IMG/VR virus record: IMGVR_UViG_3300020471_000869
Coordinates: 1 to 35,418 of that record
DNA from: a virus
Direction: 5' to 3' (one strand)
DNA length: 35,418 nt
Shown: one piece after another, positions 13,587 through 21,723 of the stretch
Layout of the letters: the number at the start of each line of letters is the position of its first letter
Position numbering within the stretch: position 1 is the stretch's first letter
Made by a program: the position numbers and the translations under genes
Notes under the pieces: model-generated
Databases searched by the model: none
What the model saw: only the letters and a program-made list of their open reading frames with translations
What the model was told of the DNA's origin: nothing

Positions 13587-14062
13587 ATGACTTTGTAGAT
13601 GCTATAGCTAAAAAACGAGATGCAAAACATAGTGTAACAGGTAAATTTCAAAGATTTTTAGGTAAAAACACCACAGCTATAGGTATCATAGGCGAACAAT
13701 ATTTCGCTAAAACATTTAATATTTGTGCAGATTTATCCTTTAAAAGCAAAGGTGACGGTGGTAAAGATTTTAAAATACCTTTAGCTATAGATGGTCATAT
13801 TGAAAAAATCCCTGTAGATGTAAAAACTTCGTCAAGAGGCGATACGCTATTAGTGGAGCAAGGTACTGTTAAAGCAAATACTATATACGTTTTAATACAT
13901 TACGATAAAAATATTGAAGAATGTAAAATAGTAGGATGGCAGTGGGGTCTATATATTTTGCGGCAAGAAGCAAAACGGTGGCCTTTAGAAGTAATTAATC
14001 ATGCTGTGGATAAAAACGACCTGCGAAACATAAATGAGTTGCTTGTGAGGCTTATTAAGTAA
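13583..14062 (+). CDS. PD-(D/E)XK nuclease-like protein between terminase subunits, 159 aa
   Basis: Glu38 lies in a helix (IGEQYFAKTF). GDGGKDF gives Asp62, and IPVDVKTSSRGDTLLVEQ gives Asp79-x-Lys81, forming a standard PD-(D/E)XK pattern followed by an amphipathic region. It resembles phage restriction-endonuclease-fold proteins. The start overlaps small terminase by 4 bases and the stop overlaps large terminase by 1 base (TAATG), so all three are coupled. The role might be resolving or trimming DNA for packaging, or cutting unmodified DNA. The fold is likely; the function is unknown. Confidence 0.7.
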   Translation: MNDFVDAIAKKRDAKHSVTGKFQRFLGKNTTAIGIIGEQYFAKTFNICADLSFKSKGDGGKDFKIPLAIDGHIEKIPVDVKTSSRGDTLLVEQGTVKANTIYVLIHYDKNIEECKIVGWQWGLYILRQEAKRWPLEVINHAVDKNDLRNINELLVRLIK

Positions 14063-15486
14063 TGCCTACAATGATGATACCGCCGAAACTATTACCAATG
14101 GTAGAAACGCCTAAAAGGTTTAAAGTGGCTATAGGCGGTAGAGGTAGTGGTAAATCTATGACCTTTGCTGATTGTTGTTTAATGGCAGCACAGACACAAG
14201 GTATAAAAACAGCGTGTTTTAGAGAATTTCAATCCTCTATTGACGATAGCGTGTTAGCTATACTTGCAGATGAAATAGACAGATTAAATTTGCAAGGCTT
14301 TGAAATATTTAACAATCAAATACTTTATGAAGGTGAGCCAGCTTTCAAATTTCGTGGGTTAGCTCGTAATACAGATGGGGTTAAATCCATGCACGGCTTC
14401 CAGCGTTTTTGGGTGGAGGAAAGTCAAACAATAAGTTTTACAAGTTTAAAGGCATTAACGCCTACGTTACGGATAGCCGACTCAGAAATATGGTTTTCAG
14501 GTAATCCGCGGTCAAGTGTAGACCCTTTTAGTCAAAGATTTATAAAACCTTATGAAAAAGAATTGCGACGAAATGGTTATTATGAGGATGATTTACATTT
14601 AATCGTTTGGATTAATCACGATGATAATGAGTTATTTCCAGAGGTATTAGAACAAGAAAGAATACATGATAAAAAAACCATGCCAACGGCATTATACAGG
14701 CATATATGGGAGGGAGAGTACTACGATGAAGTAGATGACACCATTATTCCTGTCGATTGGTTCGATAACGCAATTGATGCGCATGAAAAGCTAGGTATAA
14801 AACAAGAAGGTGCAATTATAGCCAGCCATGACCCTAGTGATGAAGGTGGAGACAGTAAAGGCTTTGCCGTCAGACATGGTAACGTCATATTAGATGTATC
14901 AGAAAAAGTAACAGGTGATGCAGCAGAAGGTATGGATTGGGCTATAGATAAAGCACTAGAGGCAAATGCGGATTATTTTGTGTGGGATGCAGATGGATTA
15001 GGGGTAAGTTTAAAACGTCAAGTTGATAATGCTTTAACCGATAAAAAAATAGAATATGTCATGTTTAAAGGCTCGGAGGGTGTCGAAGAAGCCGAAAAGC
15101 CTTACACTGCTGGCGGTAAAACGAAAAACAAAACTAACAAAGAAACCTTTTTTAACAAACGAGCACAATACTGGTGGCGGTTAAGAGATAGGTTTGAAGC
15201 AACTAACCGAGCAATAAAAGGTGAATATATAGACCCTGACGAGTTAATTTCTTTATCAAGTAAAATAGAAAATATAGACCAATTACGTGCAGAAGTGTGT
15301 AGAATTCCATTAAAACGTAATAACATGGGCAAAATACAAATCATGTCTAAAGTAGATATGGCTAAAAAGCCTTACGAATTACCATCGCCAAATATGGGCG
15401 ATTCTCTGATGATGGCTATGTACAGACCTAACCTTGTTAAACGTCAATCGGTAAAACTTAACTACTCAGGTTGGAGTAACGCATGA
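14062..15486 (+). CDS. terL: terminase large subunit, 474 aa
   Basis: An ATPase and nuclease that pumps and cuts DNA at the portal. The Walker A motif GGRGSGKS is at 25-32. Walker B and catalytic Glu are in RFWVEES (115-121), and a coupling-type SGNP is at 146-149. The nuclease domain shows HDPSDEGGDSKG (Asp257) and VWDADGLG (Asp309, Asp311). The layout resembles Terminase_3-type enzymes such as Sf6 gp2, consistent with headful packaging and circularly permuted DNA. It overlaps the portal gene by 4 bases. Length is normal for the family. Confidence 0.95.
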   Translation: MPTMMIPPKLLPMVETPKRFKVAIGGRGSGKSMTFADCCLMAAQTQGIKTACFREFQSSIDDSVLAILADEIDRLNLQGFEIFNNQILYEGEPAFKFRGLARNTDGVKSMHGFQRFWVEESQTISFTSLKALTPTLRIADSEIWFSGNPRSSVDPFSQRFIKPYEKELRRNGYYEDDLHLIVWINHDDNELFPEVLEQERIHDKKTMPTALYRHIWEGEYYDEVDDTIIPVDWFDNAIDAHEKLGIKQEGAIIASHDPSDEGGDSKGFAVRHGNVILDVSEKVTGDAAEGMDWAIDKALEANADYFVWDADGLGVSLKRQVDNALTDKKIEYVMFKGSEGVEEAEKPYTAGGKTKNKTNKETFFNKRAQYWWRLRDRFEATNRAIKGEYIDPDELISLSSKIENIDQLRAEVCRIPLKRNNMGKIQIMSKVDMAKKPYELPSPNMGDSLMMAMYRPNLVKRQSVKLNYSGWSNA

Positions 15487-17753
15487 AAAAGTACAAATAT
15501 ACTGGCATCTATTCTGACCATAAAAAAGTGTTGGATAAATTAAGTGATGCACAAGAAGCGGAAAAAGATTTACGAGAACAAGCTAGAGAAGCGCATTTAT
15601 TCGTAGATAAAAGGGATGGACAATGGGAGCCAGAAAGATTAAACGCAAATGCAAATGGTGATAAGCCTAGATATACGTTTGATATGTGTAACCCTATTGT
15701 CGACCAAGTAGTATCAGAAATAGAACAAGCAGATTTTGATATACAGGTAAATCCAGCAGGCGGTGACGGTACTACAGCTATTGCAGCGACTTATGACGGT
15801 ATTATAAGAAATATTGAGGTAATGAGTAATAGTAAGCACATTTATAGCCAATCGGCTAGAGGTATGGTTATTAGTGGTATTGACGGATGGCGTGTCGTAC
15901 AAAAATACGCCAGTGATGACACATTTGACCAAGATTTAGCAATAGAAAAAATACACAACTTTGTAGACAGAGTTTGGTTTGACCCTAGTGCACAAGAGCA
16001 AGATAAATCAGACGCCAAGTGCTGTTTCGTATTGCATCCAATAAGCAGAGAAGAATATAAATCACGATGGAAAGAAGGCAGTGAAGAGGGTGTTAGTGAG
16101 GGTCGTGACGGTGATGCGTATTACGATAAAGCAGAGACTATAGTCGTAGGTGAATTACTATATGTTGAGGAAAGGCCTAGAGAATTAGTTTTATTAAGTA
16201 ACGGACAAGTGCATGTAGCCGAAGAATATGAGCCTTTAAAAGAAGAGATGGAGGCTATGGGTGTTACTGAGGAAAAACGCAGAACACGCCAAGAATCCTA
16301 TGTATGTAGTCGTTTTTTTGATAATAAAGATTGGTTAGAAGAAAAGCGAGAAACTGTTTTTAGCAACATACCGATTGTACCAATTTACGGAAATTACAAG
16401 GTTTACGAGGACAAGCCTATCTATTGGGGTGTCGTAGAAAAGTTATTCGATACGCAACGTGTATTAAATTACAGCATTTCAAGGCAGATAGAGGAGGGTG
16501 CACTAGCACCAAGAGCAAAATACTTTATGACTCCAACACAAGCAGCTGGTCATGAAGATACATTAGAAACCTTAAATACTAACAATCACCCTGTACAGTT
16601 TTATAACGCAGACCCAGAAGCACCAGTACCTACACAACAAGGTGGTGCACAGATTAATGCTGGATTAACGCAAATAAGCGAAAGTATGCGAGCTATGATG
16701 AGTTATACATCTGGTATGTTTGCAGCAAATATGGGGGATAACCCTAGGGCGCAGTCAGGCGTTGCTATAGAGACATTACAAAACAAGGGTGATAACTCTA
16801 CAGTCAAATATTTTTCAGCCTTAAAATACGCTATAGCCGCTACAGGGCGCATATTGATTAAAGCTATACCAAAGATATATGACACGAGGCGCACTGTTAG
16901 AATTTTAAAAGAAGATAAAACCTATGATTATGCAGATATTAATGGCGAAATTATTATTGATTCTGAAACTAATCAGCCTATGCGGTTAAATGATTTATCA
17001 AGAGGTTCTTACGATATACAGGTTAACGCAGGTCCTAGCTTTCAAAACAGACAAGCAGAAACTCGAGAGGCTATAACAGCACTAGCGCAAATAGACCCCT
17101 CAATAATTGATTTAGCTGGTGATATTCTTTTAGACAATATTGAAACGGCTGGCGCTAAACAAATATCAGATAGAAAACGTCAGCAAATGGTTAACGCTGG
17201 ATTAATACCACAAAATCAGTTAACTAATGAAGAAATGACAATGATGCAACAGGCGGCAATGCAAGAACCACCGCCAGACCCTGCATTATTACTAGCACAG
17301 GCGGAAATGACAAAAGCCGATGCGGAATTAATGAAAGCACAAACAGATGTAACGCAAGCACAAAACGCTATGTTTAAATTGCAAATAGACGCAGAAAAAA
17401 CTAATAATCAAGCACTCAAAGACCAAGCAGCTAATGCAGTAGATGTATTTAGAGCACAAACGGATAGATTTAAAGTACAAACAGACGCACAAGAAGTCGG
17501 TGCTAAACTTAACGAAAGTGCAGGTAAGCAGTTAGGGCAACAACTGGATAACATTAATAAAGAATTAGATAATGAACATAAGGAAATGGAAAATTATGAA
17601 AAATTTGAGCAAATTACAAATCCTGCACCAGATGCATTAATTGCTATTACAGAAGTATCTGACAACATGGTTGATAAACCTACTGGTAAATCAGCATTAA
17701 ATAAAATGGTAGATGTAGGACAATCAGCTATAAGGAGAATGACAGATGCGTAA
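15483..17753 (+). CDS. P22-type portal protein, 756 aa
   Basis: The dodecameric portal forms the DNA channel and terminase docking site. Length, the early acidic region (EKDLREQAREAHLFVDKRDGQWEPER) and FDMCNPIVDQVVSEIEQADFDIQVNP match P22 gp1-like portals. Residues 560-690 are a Gln/Ala-rich helical barrel-like extension (ALLLAQAEMTKADAELMKAQTDV) as in P22. Gene order (terminase, portal, scaffold, coat) agrees. The start overlaps large terminase by ATGA. Confidence 0.93.
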   Translation: MKKYKYTGIYSDHKKVLDKLSDAQEAEKDLREQAREAHLFVDKRDGQWEPERLNANANGDKPRYTFDMCNPIVDQVVSEIEQADFDIQVNPAGGDGTTAIAATYDGIIRNIEVMSNSKHIYSQSARGMVISGIDGWRVVQKYASDDTFDQDLAIEKIHNFVDRVWFDPSAQEQDKSDAKCCFVLHPISREEYKSRWKEGSEEGVSEGRDGDAYYDKAETIVVGELLYVEERPRELVLLSNGQVHVAEEYEPLKEEMEAMGVTEEKRRTRQESYVCSRFFDNKDWLEEKRETVFSNIPIVPIYGNYKVYEDKPIYWGVVEKLFDTQRVLNYSISRQIEEGALAPRAKYFMTPTQAAGHEDTLETLNTNNHPVQFYNADPEAPVPTQQGGAQINAGLTQISESMRAMMSYTSGMFAANMGDNPRAQSGVAIETLQNKGDNSTVKYFSALKYAIAATGRILIKAIPKIYDTRRTVRILKEDKTYDYADINGEIIIDSETNQPMRLNDLSRGSYDIQVNAGPSFQNRQAETREAITALAQIDPSIIDLAGDILLDNIETAGAKQISDRKRQQMVNAGLIPQNQLTNEEMTMMQQAAMQEPPPDPALLLAQAEMTKADAELMKAQTDVTQAQNAMFKLQIDAEKTNNQALKDQAANAVDVFRAQTDRFKVQTDAQEVGAKLNESAGKQLGQQLDNINKELDNEHKEMENYEKFEQITNPAPDALIAITEVSDNMVDKPTGKSALNKMVDVGQSAIRRMTDA

Positions 17754-17781
17754 GAAAAAAATCAAAAAACCTTATAAATAA
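17746..17781 (+). CDS. tiny Lys-rich ORF MRKKKIKKPYK after the portal gene
   Basis: An 11-codon frame starts inside the last codons of the portal gene with AGGAG 8 bases upstream and encodes a peptide with seven basic residues. It may be a real micro-protein (it could neutralise nucleic acid or bind the portal) or a chance frame. Conservation in relatives would decide. Confidence 0.25.
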   Translation: MRKKKIKKPYK

Positions 17782-17799
17782 AAGAATTTGTGGTATATT
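17772..17799 (+). promoter_or_regulatory. possible promoter before the scaffold and coat genes
   Basis: TTATAA (17772-17777), 16 bases, TATATT (17794-17799) lie in the only gap of about 70-100 bases within the late genes. The -35 is poor. Downstream is an inverted repeat CTAGA/TCTAG (17813-17828, 6-base loop) in the leader of the scaffold message. Extra expression of scaffold and coat over portal would make sense, but the match is weak. Confidence 0.35.
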
Positions 17800-17812
17800 C
17801 CGCAATTAGGTA

Positions 17813-17828
17813 CTAGACCGAAATCTAG
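17813..17828. promoter_or_regulatory. inverted repeat CTAGA/TCTAG in the scaffold leader
   Basis: A 5-base inverted repeat with a 6-base loop lies 26 bases before the scaffold ATG. It may be a small mRNA hairpin; too short to be sure. Confidence 0.25.
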
Positions 17829-17853
17829 GAATTACTCATAACGAGGCGCACAG

Positions 17854-18690
17854 ATGCAAACAGATTCAGATGTCGATGAGGCTGAAATAACGCTTGAAGA
17901 TAATGAGACTGAACAAAGTCAAAATATTGACGAAACTACAGAAGTAGATAGTCAAGAAAATGACGAGTCGGATTCATCACCGAATGAAGAAAAAGTAGTA
18001 TTTAGCGAGGCACAGCAACGAGTCCTTGATAAACAAATTGGCAAGAAGGTTGGAAAGTTACGAGAGGTAGAACGTGATAACCAAACTTTACGTCAAAGGC
18101 TACAGGATGTAGAGGCTCAGCTAAATAAGCCTGTTGATGTAGAAGTGCCGCCTATGCCTGATGCGTTTAGCATGACAGACGCAGAGTATAAGGAAAAGGT
18201 AGCACAAAGAGACAAAGCAATAGTGGAGTCTGCGCTACAAAAAAAGGCTGCAGAAGCACAGGAAGAGGCTGCTGCGAAACAACGAGCCGACCGCATTGCA
18301 GAAGCACAGCAAGAAGCCGAAGCAAAGCGAAAAGTGTATGAAAACAGAGCTGCAGAATTAGGTGTAGCTTTACCAGAACTGCAACAGGCAGGCCAGACCC
18401 TATATAATGCAGGGCTTCATAATGAGGTCGCTGGTTATTTATTAGATGCCGATAATGGGCCTTTAATATCGCAATATCTAGGGCAAAATCCGTTAGAGCT
18501 TGATAATGTTTTACAAAAGCAAAATCAAAGTATAGCGGATGCAATTATTTATATGCACACAGAAATAAGGGCAAAATTGCAGAGCTTGGCTAAATCCAAT
18601 GTTAATCAAGCACCAGACCCGATTGAGAAGCCTGCTGTTAGTGGTAAGCAGAAGAAACAAGGAGGGCCACAAGGTGCTACATTTGAATAA
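17854..18690 (+). CDS. scaffolding protein, 278 aa
   Basis: A strongly acidic N-terminus (DVDEAEITLEDNETEQ) leads into a long Ala/Glu/Gln/Lys coiled coil (about residues 60-170) and a basic C-terminal tail (GKQKKQGGPQG). This composition and the location between portal and coat are those of P22 gp8-like scaffolds, which guide procapsid assembly and then leave; the basic C-terminus often binds coat. Identification rests on composition and order rather than a motif. Confidence 0.85.
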   Translation: MQTDSDVDEAEITLEDNETEQSQNIDETTEVDSQENDESDSSPNEEKVVFSEAQQRVLDKQIGKKVGKLREVERDNQTLRQRLQDVEAQLNKPVDVEVPPMPDAFSMTDAEYKEKVAQRDKAIVESALQKKAAEAQEEAAAKQRADRIAEAQQEAEAKRKVYENRAAELGVALPELQQAGQTLYNAGLHNEVAGYLLDADNGPLISQYLGQNPLELDNVLQKQNQSIADAIIYMHTEIRAKLQSLAKSNVNQAPDPIEKPAVSGKQKKQGGPQGATFE

Positions 18691-18702
18691 AGGTGATTTA
18701 GC

Positions 18703-19971
18703 ATGGCTAATAATTTATCCTCAAACGTCACTCGGAAGGTGGCTAGGGTATTTTTAGATGCGTTTGAAAGCAATCGCGTTCTAACTAAAACCGTAGACAC
18801 ACAACTGCTTAGTGGCAAATTCACACCCGCTAGTGGGTCTAATGTAGACTTTAAGCGACCTCACGATTACAACAGTATCCGAACCGCAGGCGGTGATATT
18901 TCGGCTTCTACGAAGTCAGACATTATTGCTGGTAAGGCTACTGGTACGGTACAGAACTATTTTACTGTAGCTACGTCATGGGGAAATGTTGAAGAAGCAT
19001 TAGAACTAGACCAGTTAGAGCAGATACTTGCACCAATGGCTAGACGTATCGTCACAGACCTAGAAACTGACCTTGGTAGTTACATGATAAAAAACTGTAA
19101 CTTGCATTATGGCACGCCCGGTACTGTAGTTGATGCATGGTCAGATGTTGCAGGTGCTGGTGCATTAATGGACTCTATTGGTGTACCTACAGATGGTGAC
19201 CGTTTTTATGTAATGAACCCATTTACTACCGCTGGTTTGGCTAGCGCACAAAATGGTCTAAATGCATCAGACGGTCTTGTTAGAACTGCATGGGAAAAGG
19301 CGCAAATATCTAGCAATTTTGCTGGATTGTCTGCACTGACTTCTAATGGTCTAGCTGATTATACCTCTGGTACAGCAACAGACAGGGCTGGCACATTAAG
19401 TGGTGCTCCTGATGTAACCTATGTGACAGCTAAAGATACTATGACACAAGTATTGCCAGTAACGGCATTTACAGCGGCAGCTACAGTTAAAGCTGGTGAA
19501 ATCATACAGGTTACAGGGCGTAACAGACTTAATCTGTCAAGTCGTGGAGCTATCCTAGACGGTACAGCCTCTAACATATTGTTTGCAGGTACTGTTACTC
19601 AGGACGTCACTTTAGACGGCTCTGGTGCAGGTAACCTAACAATAGCAGGTGCTGGTATCAATGAAACTAATGGACAATACAACACTACTGATACTGCTTT
19701 GCAGTCTGGTGATGTTGTAACGCTATTAGGTTCTGGTTCTACTCTTTATCAACCAAACTTGTTTTATCATAAGCAAGCCTTTGGACTTGGTACTGTCAAG
19801 CTACCTAAGCTATACAGCACTGATACGATTGCTACTACCTCTGATGGTATGTCTATCCGAGTTAGTAAGTATTCTGACGGTGATGCAAATACTCAAAAGA
19901 TTCGTTTTGACTTGTTGCCAGCGTATGCGACATTCAATCCGTTCTTTGCGGGTCAAGGCTTTGGTGTCTAA
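18703..19971 (+). CDS. major capsid protein, P22 coat-like, 422 aa
   Basis: The main shell protein with an HK97-type fold. The N-terminus ANNLSSNVTRKVARVFLDAFESNRVLTKTVD and the segment SGSNVDFKRPHDYNSIRT follow P22 gp5. Length (422) is very close to P22 coat (430). A ribosome site AAAGGTG precedes the ATG. A strong terminator follows the stop codon. The Gly/Thr/Ala-rich middle part (about 230-350) probably corresponds to the inserted domain. Confidence 0.93.
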   Translation: MANNLSSNVTRKVARVFLDAFESNRVLTKTVDTQLLSGKFTPASGSNVDFKRPHDYNSIRTAGGDISASTKSDIIAGKATGTVQNYFTVATSWGNVEEALELDQLEQILAPMARRIVTDLETDLGSYMIKNCNLHYGTPGTVVDAWSDVAGAGALMDSIGVPTDGDRFYVMNPFTTAGLASAQNGLNASDGLVRTAWEKAQISSNFAGLSALTSNGLADYTSGTATDRAGTLSGAPDVTYVTAKDTMTQVLPVTAFTAAATVKAGEIIQVTGRNRLNLSSRGAILDGTASNILFAGTVTQDVTLDGSGAGNLTIAGAGINETNGQYNTTDTALQSGDVVTLLGSGSTLYQPNLFYHKQAFGLGTVKLPKLYSTDTIATTSDGMSIRVSKYSDGDANTQKIRFDLLPAYATFNPFFAGQGFGV

Positions 19972-19973
19972 TA

Positions 19974-20002
19974 GAATTGGGGGCAAAAGCCCCCATTCTT
20001 TT
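19974..20002 (+). terminator. strong rho-independent terminator after the coat gene
   Basis: GGGGGC-AAAA-GCCCCC with flanking GAA/TTC pairing (one bulged T) is followed by TTCTTTT. It lies 3 bases after the coat stop and would reduce expression of downstream neck and tail genes relative to coat. There is no obvious promoter right after it, so it probably works as a partial terminator. Confidence 0.85.
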
Positions 20003-20004
20003 GT

Positions 20005-20199
20005 ATGAATGAAATTGCATCAGGGCCAGTATCAGCAGTACCTCTAGTTTCGACTCATGTAAACAGAGAAACTAGGACAGAGGTAGTGCATGAGCCTGTT
20101 GTAAAGACAGTAGAAGAAGTGACCGTTATAGATACTTATGATTGGCGTGGTGCTAAAAGCTCGAGGGCAAGAGAGTATACGATTAATTATTTAGTATAG
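20005..20199 (+). CDS. hypothetical protein, 64 aa
   Basis: The ATG sits directly behind the T-run of the coat terminator and has no ribosome site, which is unusual. The protein has a Val/Thr/Glu-rich repeat-like middle (HEPVVKTVEEVTVIDTYDW) and ends in a basic segment. Coding bias resembles its neighbours. Its position between coat and gp4-like genes is that of small neck or head-decoration proteins. No family is recognised. Confidence 0.55.
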   Translation: MNEIASGPVSAVPLVSTHVNRETRTEVVHEPVVKTVEEVTVIDTYDWRGAKSSRAREYTINYLV

Positions 20200-20225
20200 T
20201 TAAGAATAGACTGCTAGAGGTACTC

Positions 20226-20372
20226 ATGAAAATATTTGTAAAGCCAGATGGCACAGAAATCGAAGTCAGTAATCAATCTATAGAGTTTGCTAAATCTTTA
20301 GGCTGGAAAGCTAAACGCAAAAAACGAAAAGAAGCAGAAAAACCACAAGAAACAGAAGAAAAGGCTAGTTAA
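20226..20372 (+). CDS. small basic structural-region protein, 48 aa
   Basis: MKIFVKPDGTEIEVSNQSIEFAKSLGW is a short folded start, followed by a Lys/Arg/Glu tail (KAKRKKRKEAEK). AGAGG lies 7 bases before the ATG, and the stop codon is immediately followed by the gp4-like start. Similar short proteins occur in this slot in other phages from memory. Possibly an assembly factor. Confidence 0.65.
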   Translation: MKIFVKPDGTEIEVSNQSIEFAKSLGWKAKRKKRKEAEKPQETEEKAS

Positions 20373-20858
20373 ATGGCAACAGTAGCGCAAATTGGCAAAG
20401 CATCATTACAACGTATTTTAGTGCAAGCTAGTGAGGCTCCTTTGCAGCCTGACGAGTATGCAGATTTTATGTTTGCATTAAATAACTATATGAATGAATT
20501 AAATGCGCAAGGTATTCAATTAGGATTTACTGAGGTAAATGATTTAGGTGACGATGTCACTATACCAGCAGGCGCATTAAGAGGTGTTATAGCTAACATG
20601 GCTATTGAAGTAGCACCGGATTATGGCGGTGTTGTTACAGAAGCATTAGCAAAAGCTGCAAAAGAAGGGCTACAAACTATGCGCCTTATAGGGCAAACAA
20701 TGGGTAGCAGTAAAATGCCATCGACTTTACCTATTGGAAGTGGAAACGAAAGCAACAACAGAGTTAGTGGTGTTTCTGGACATTTTTACCCTGAAAGTGA
20801 AGCGACAATACTAGCTGAAACTACAGGCTCCATAGCTTTAGAAACTGGAACAACGTAG
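20373..20858 (+). CDS. P22 gp4-like head-to-tail adaptor, 161 aa
   Basis: ALNNYMNELNAQGIQLGFTEVNDLGDDVTIPAGALRGVIANMAIEVAPDYGG follows the P22 gp4 (tail accessory factor) pattern. This protein binds the portal base and closes the head after packaging. Length is close to P22 gp4 (166). The gene order coat, gp4, gp10 matches P22. Some gp4 proteins carry muralytic activity; no active-site motif is obvious here. Confidence 0.85.
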   Translation: MATVAQIGKASLQRILVQASEAPLQPDEYADFMFALNNYMNELNAQGIQLGFTEVNDLGDDVTIPAGALRGVIANMAIEVAPDYGGVVTEALAKAAKEGLQTMRLIGQTMGSSKMPSTLPIGSGNESNNRVSGVSGHFYPESEATILAETTGSIALETGTT

Positions 20859-20869
20859 AGTAATTAAAC

Positions 20870-21715
20870 ATGGTTGATAATTCTAGCGGTCGTAAAAAAA
20901 GTGCATTTATAGCAAAAACAAGTGTTACGAGTGGTGCGTTTTTAGACTTTTTCGTTTCAAACACTAATTACAAAATATCGTATGCCGATTTTGTTTCTGG
21001 ATTAGGTGTTACAGGCACAATTACTACATTAGGTGCAGCTAGTGGAACTCCTATACTTAATGTATCAGGAACTGTTAACCGCATACGCAATATAGAAAAT
21101 GGCTCTGGTATTACATCTAGCGTATCTGCATCAGAAGGTTGTGAAATAAAACATAACTTTCTAGCAGACGGTACAGGCCATGCAATATTTAAAAATACCA
21201 CAGCCACACAGCCTACATTTGCGTCTTTGGTCGCTGGTAGTGGCATTACGCTAACCACAACAAGTAATTACATTACTATCGAAAAAACAGCAGATACTTT
21301 AGTTGGTGGAATGGCTAGCCTACAAGGTAATTCGGGTGCGACAACTATTGGTGGAACGGGAACAGCTGTATTAGTCGCTGGCACTTGGACAGCAGAAAAA
21401 ACATCAACAGTGACGCCATCAACAGGTGGCAGGCTTACTTATACAGGTGGTACAAGTATAGATATTAATTTTGATGCTACAGTCTCTATTAAAACAGCAT
21501 CAGCATCAGGTCAAACAGTGTCGGTATATTTAGCTAGGAATGGCACTAAAATAGATGCTTCTAGGGTTACAGTAGTATTAGACAACACAGACAAAAATGT
21601 AGCGTTAACATGGGTACATACCGCTGCAACTAATGATTATTTTGAGATATTCGTAGCAAACGATACAACGACAGATGATTTAGTAGTAACTAACGCTGTT
21701 TTTAAATCAAGTTAG
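20870..21715 (+). CDS. beta-rich virion protein, 281 aa
   Basis: Mostly Gly/Thr/Ser/Val beta sequence. The C-terminal about 120 residues (TSTVTPSTGGRLTYTGGTSIDINFDATVSIKTAS ... YFEIFVANDTTTDD) look like a jelly-roll, C1q/TNF-like domain. It sits between the gp4-like and gp10-like genes, where P22 has no such protein. It could be a head decoration, or a substitute tail-needle knob, since no coiled-coil needle (gp26) is seen elsewhere. This is inferred. Confidence 0.7.
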   Translation: MVDNSSGRKKSAFIAKTSVTSGAFLDFFVSNTNYKISYADFVSGLGVTGTITTLGAASGTPILNVSGTVNRIRNIENGSGITSSVSASEGCEIKHNFLADGTGHAIFKNTTATQPTFASLVAGSGITLTTTSNYITIEKTADTLVGGMASLQGNSGATTIGGTGTAVLVAGTWTAEKTSTVTPSTGGRLTYTGGTSIDINFDATVSIKTASASGQTVSVYLARNGTKIDASRVTVVLDNTDKNVALTWVHTAATNDYFEIFVANDTTTDDLVVTNAVFKSS

Positions 21716-21723
21716 GGTGCATT

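Noticed and set aside
18167-18544. 125-residue minus-strand frame opposite the scaffold gene
   Set aside because: Opposite a Glu/Ala-rich coding region that yields long antisense frames; Leu/His-rich, with no domain or ribosome site.
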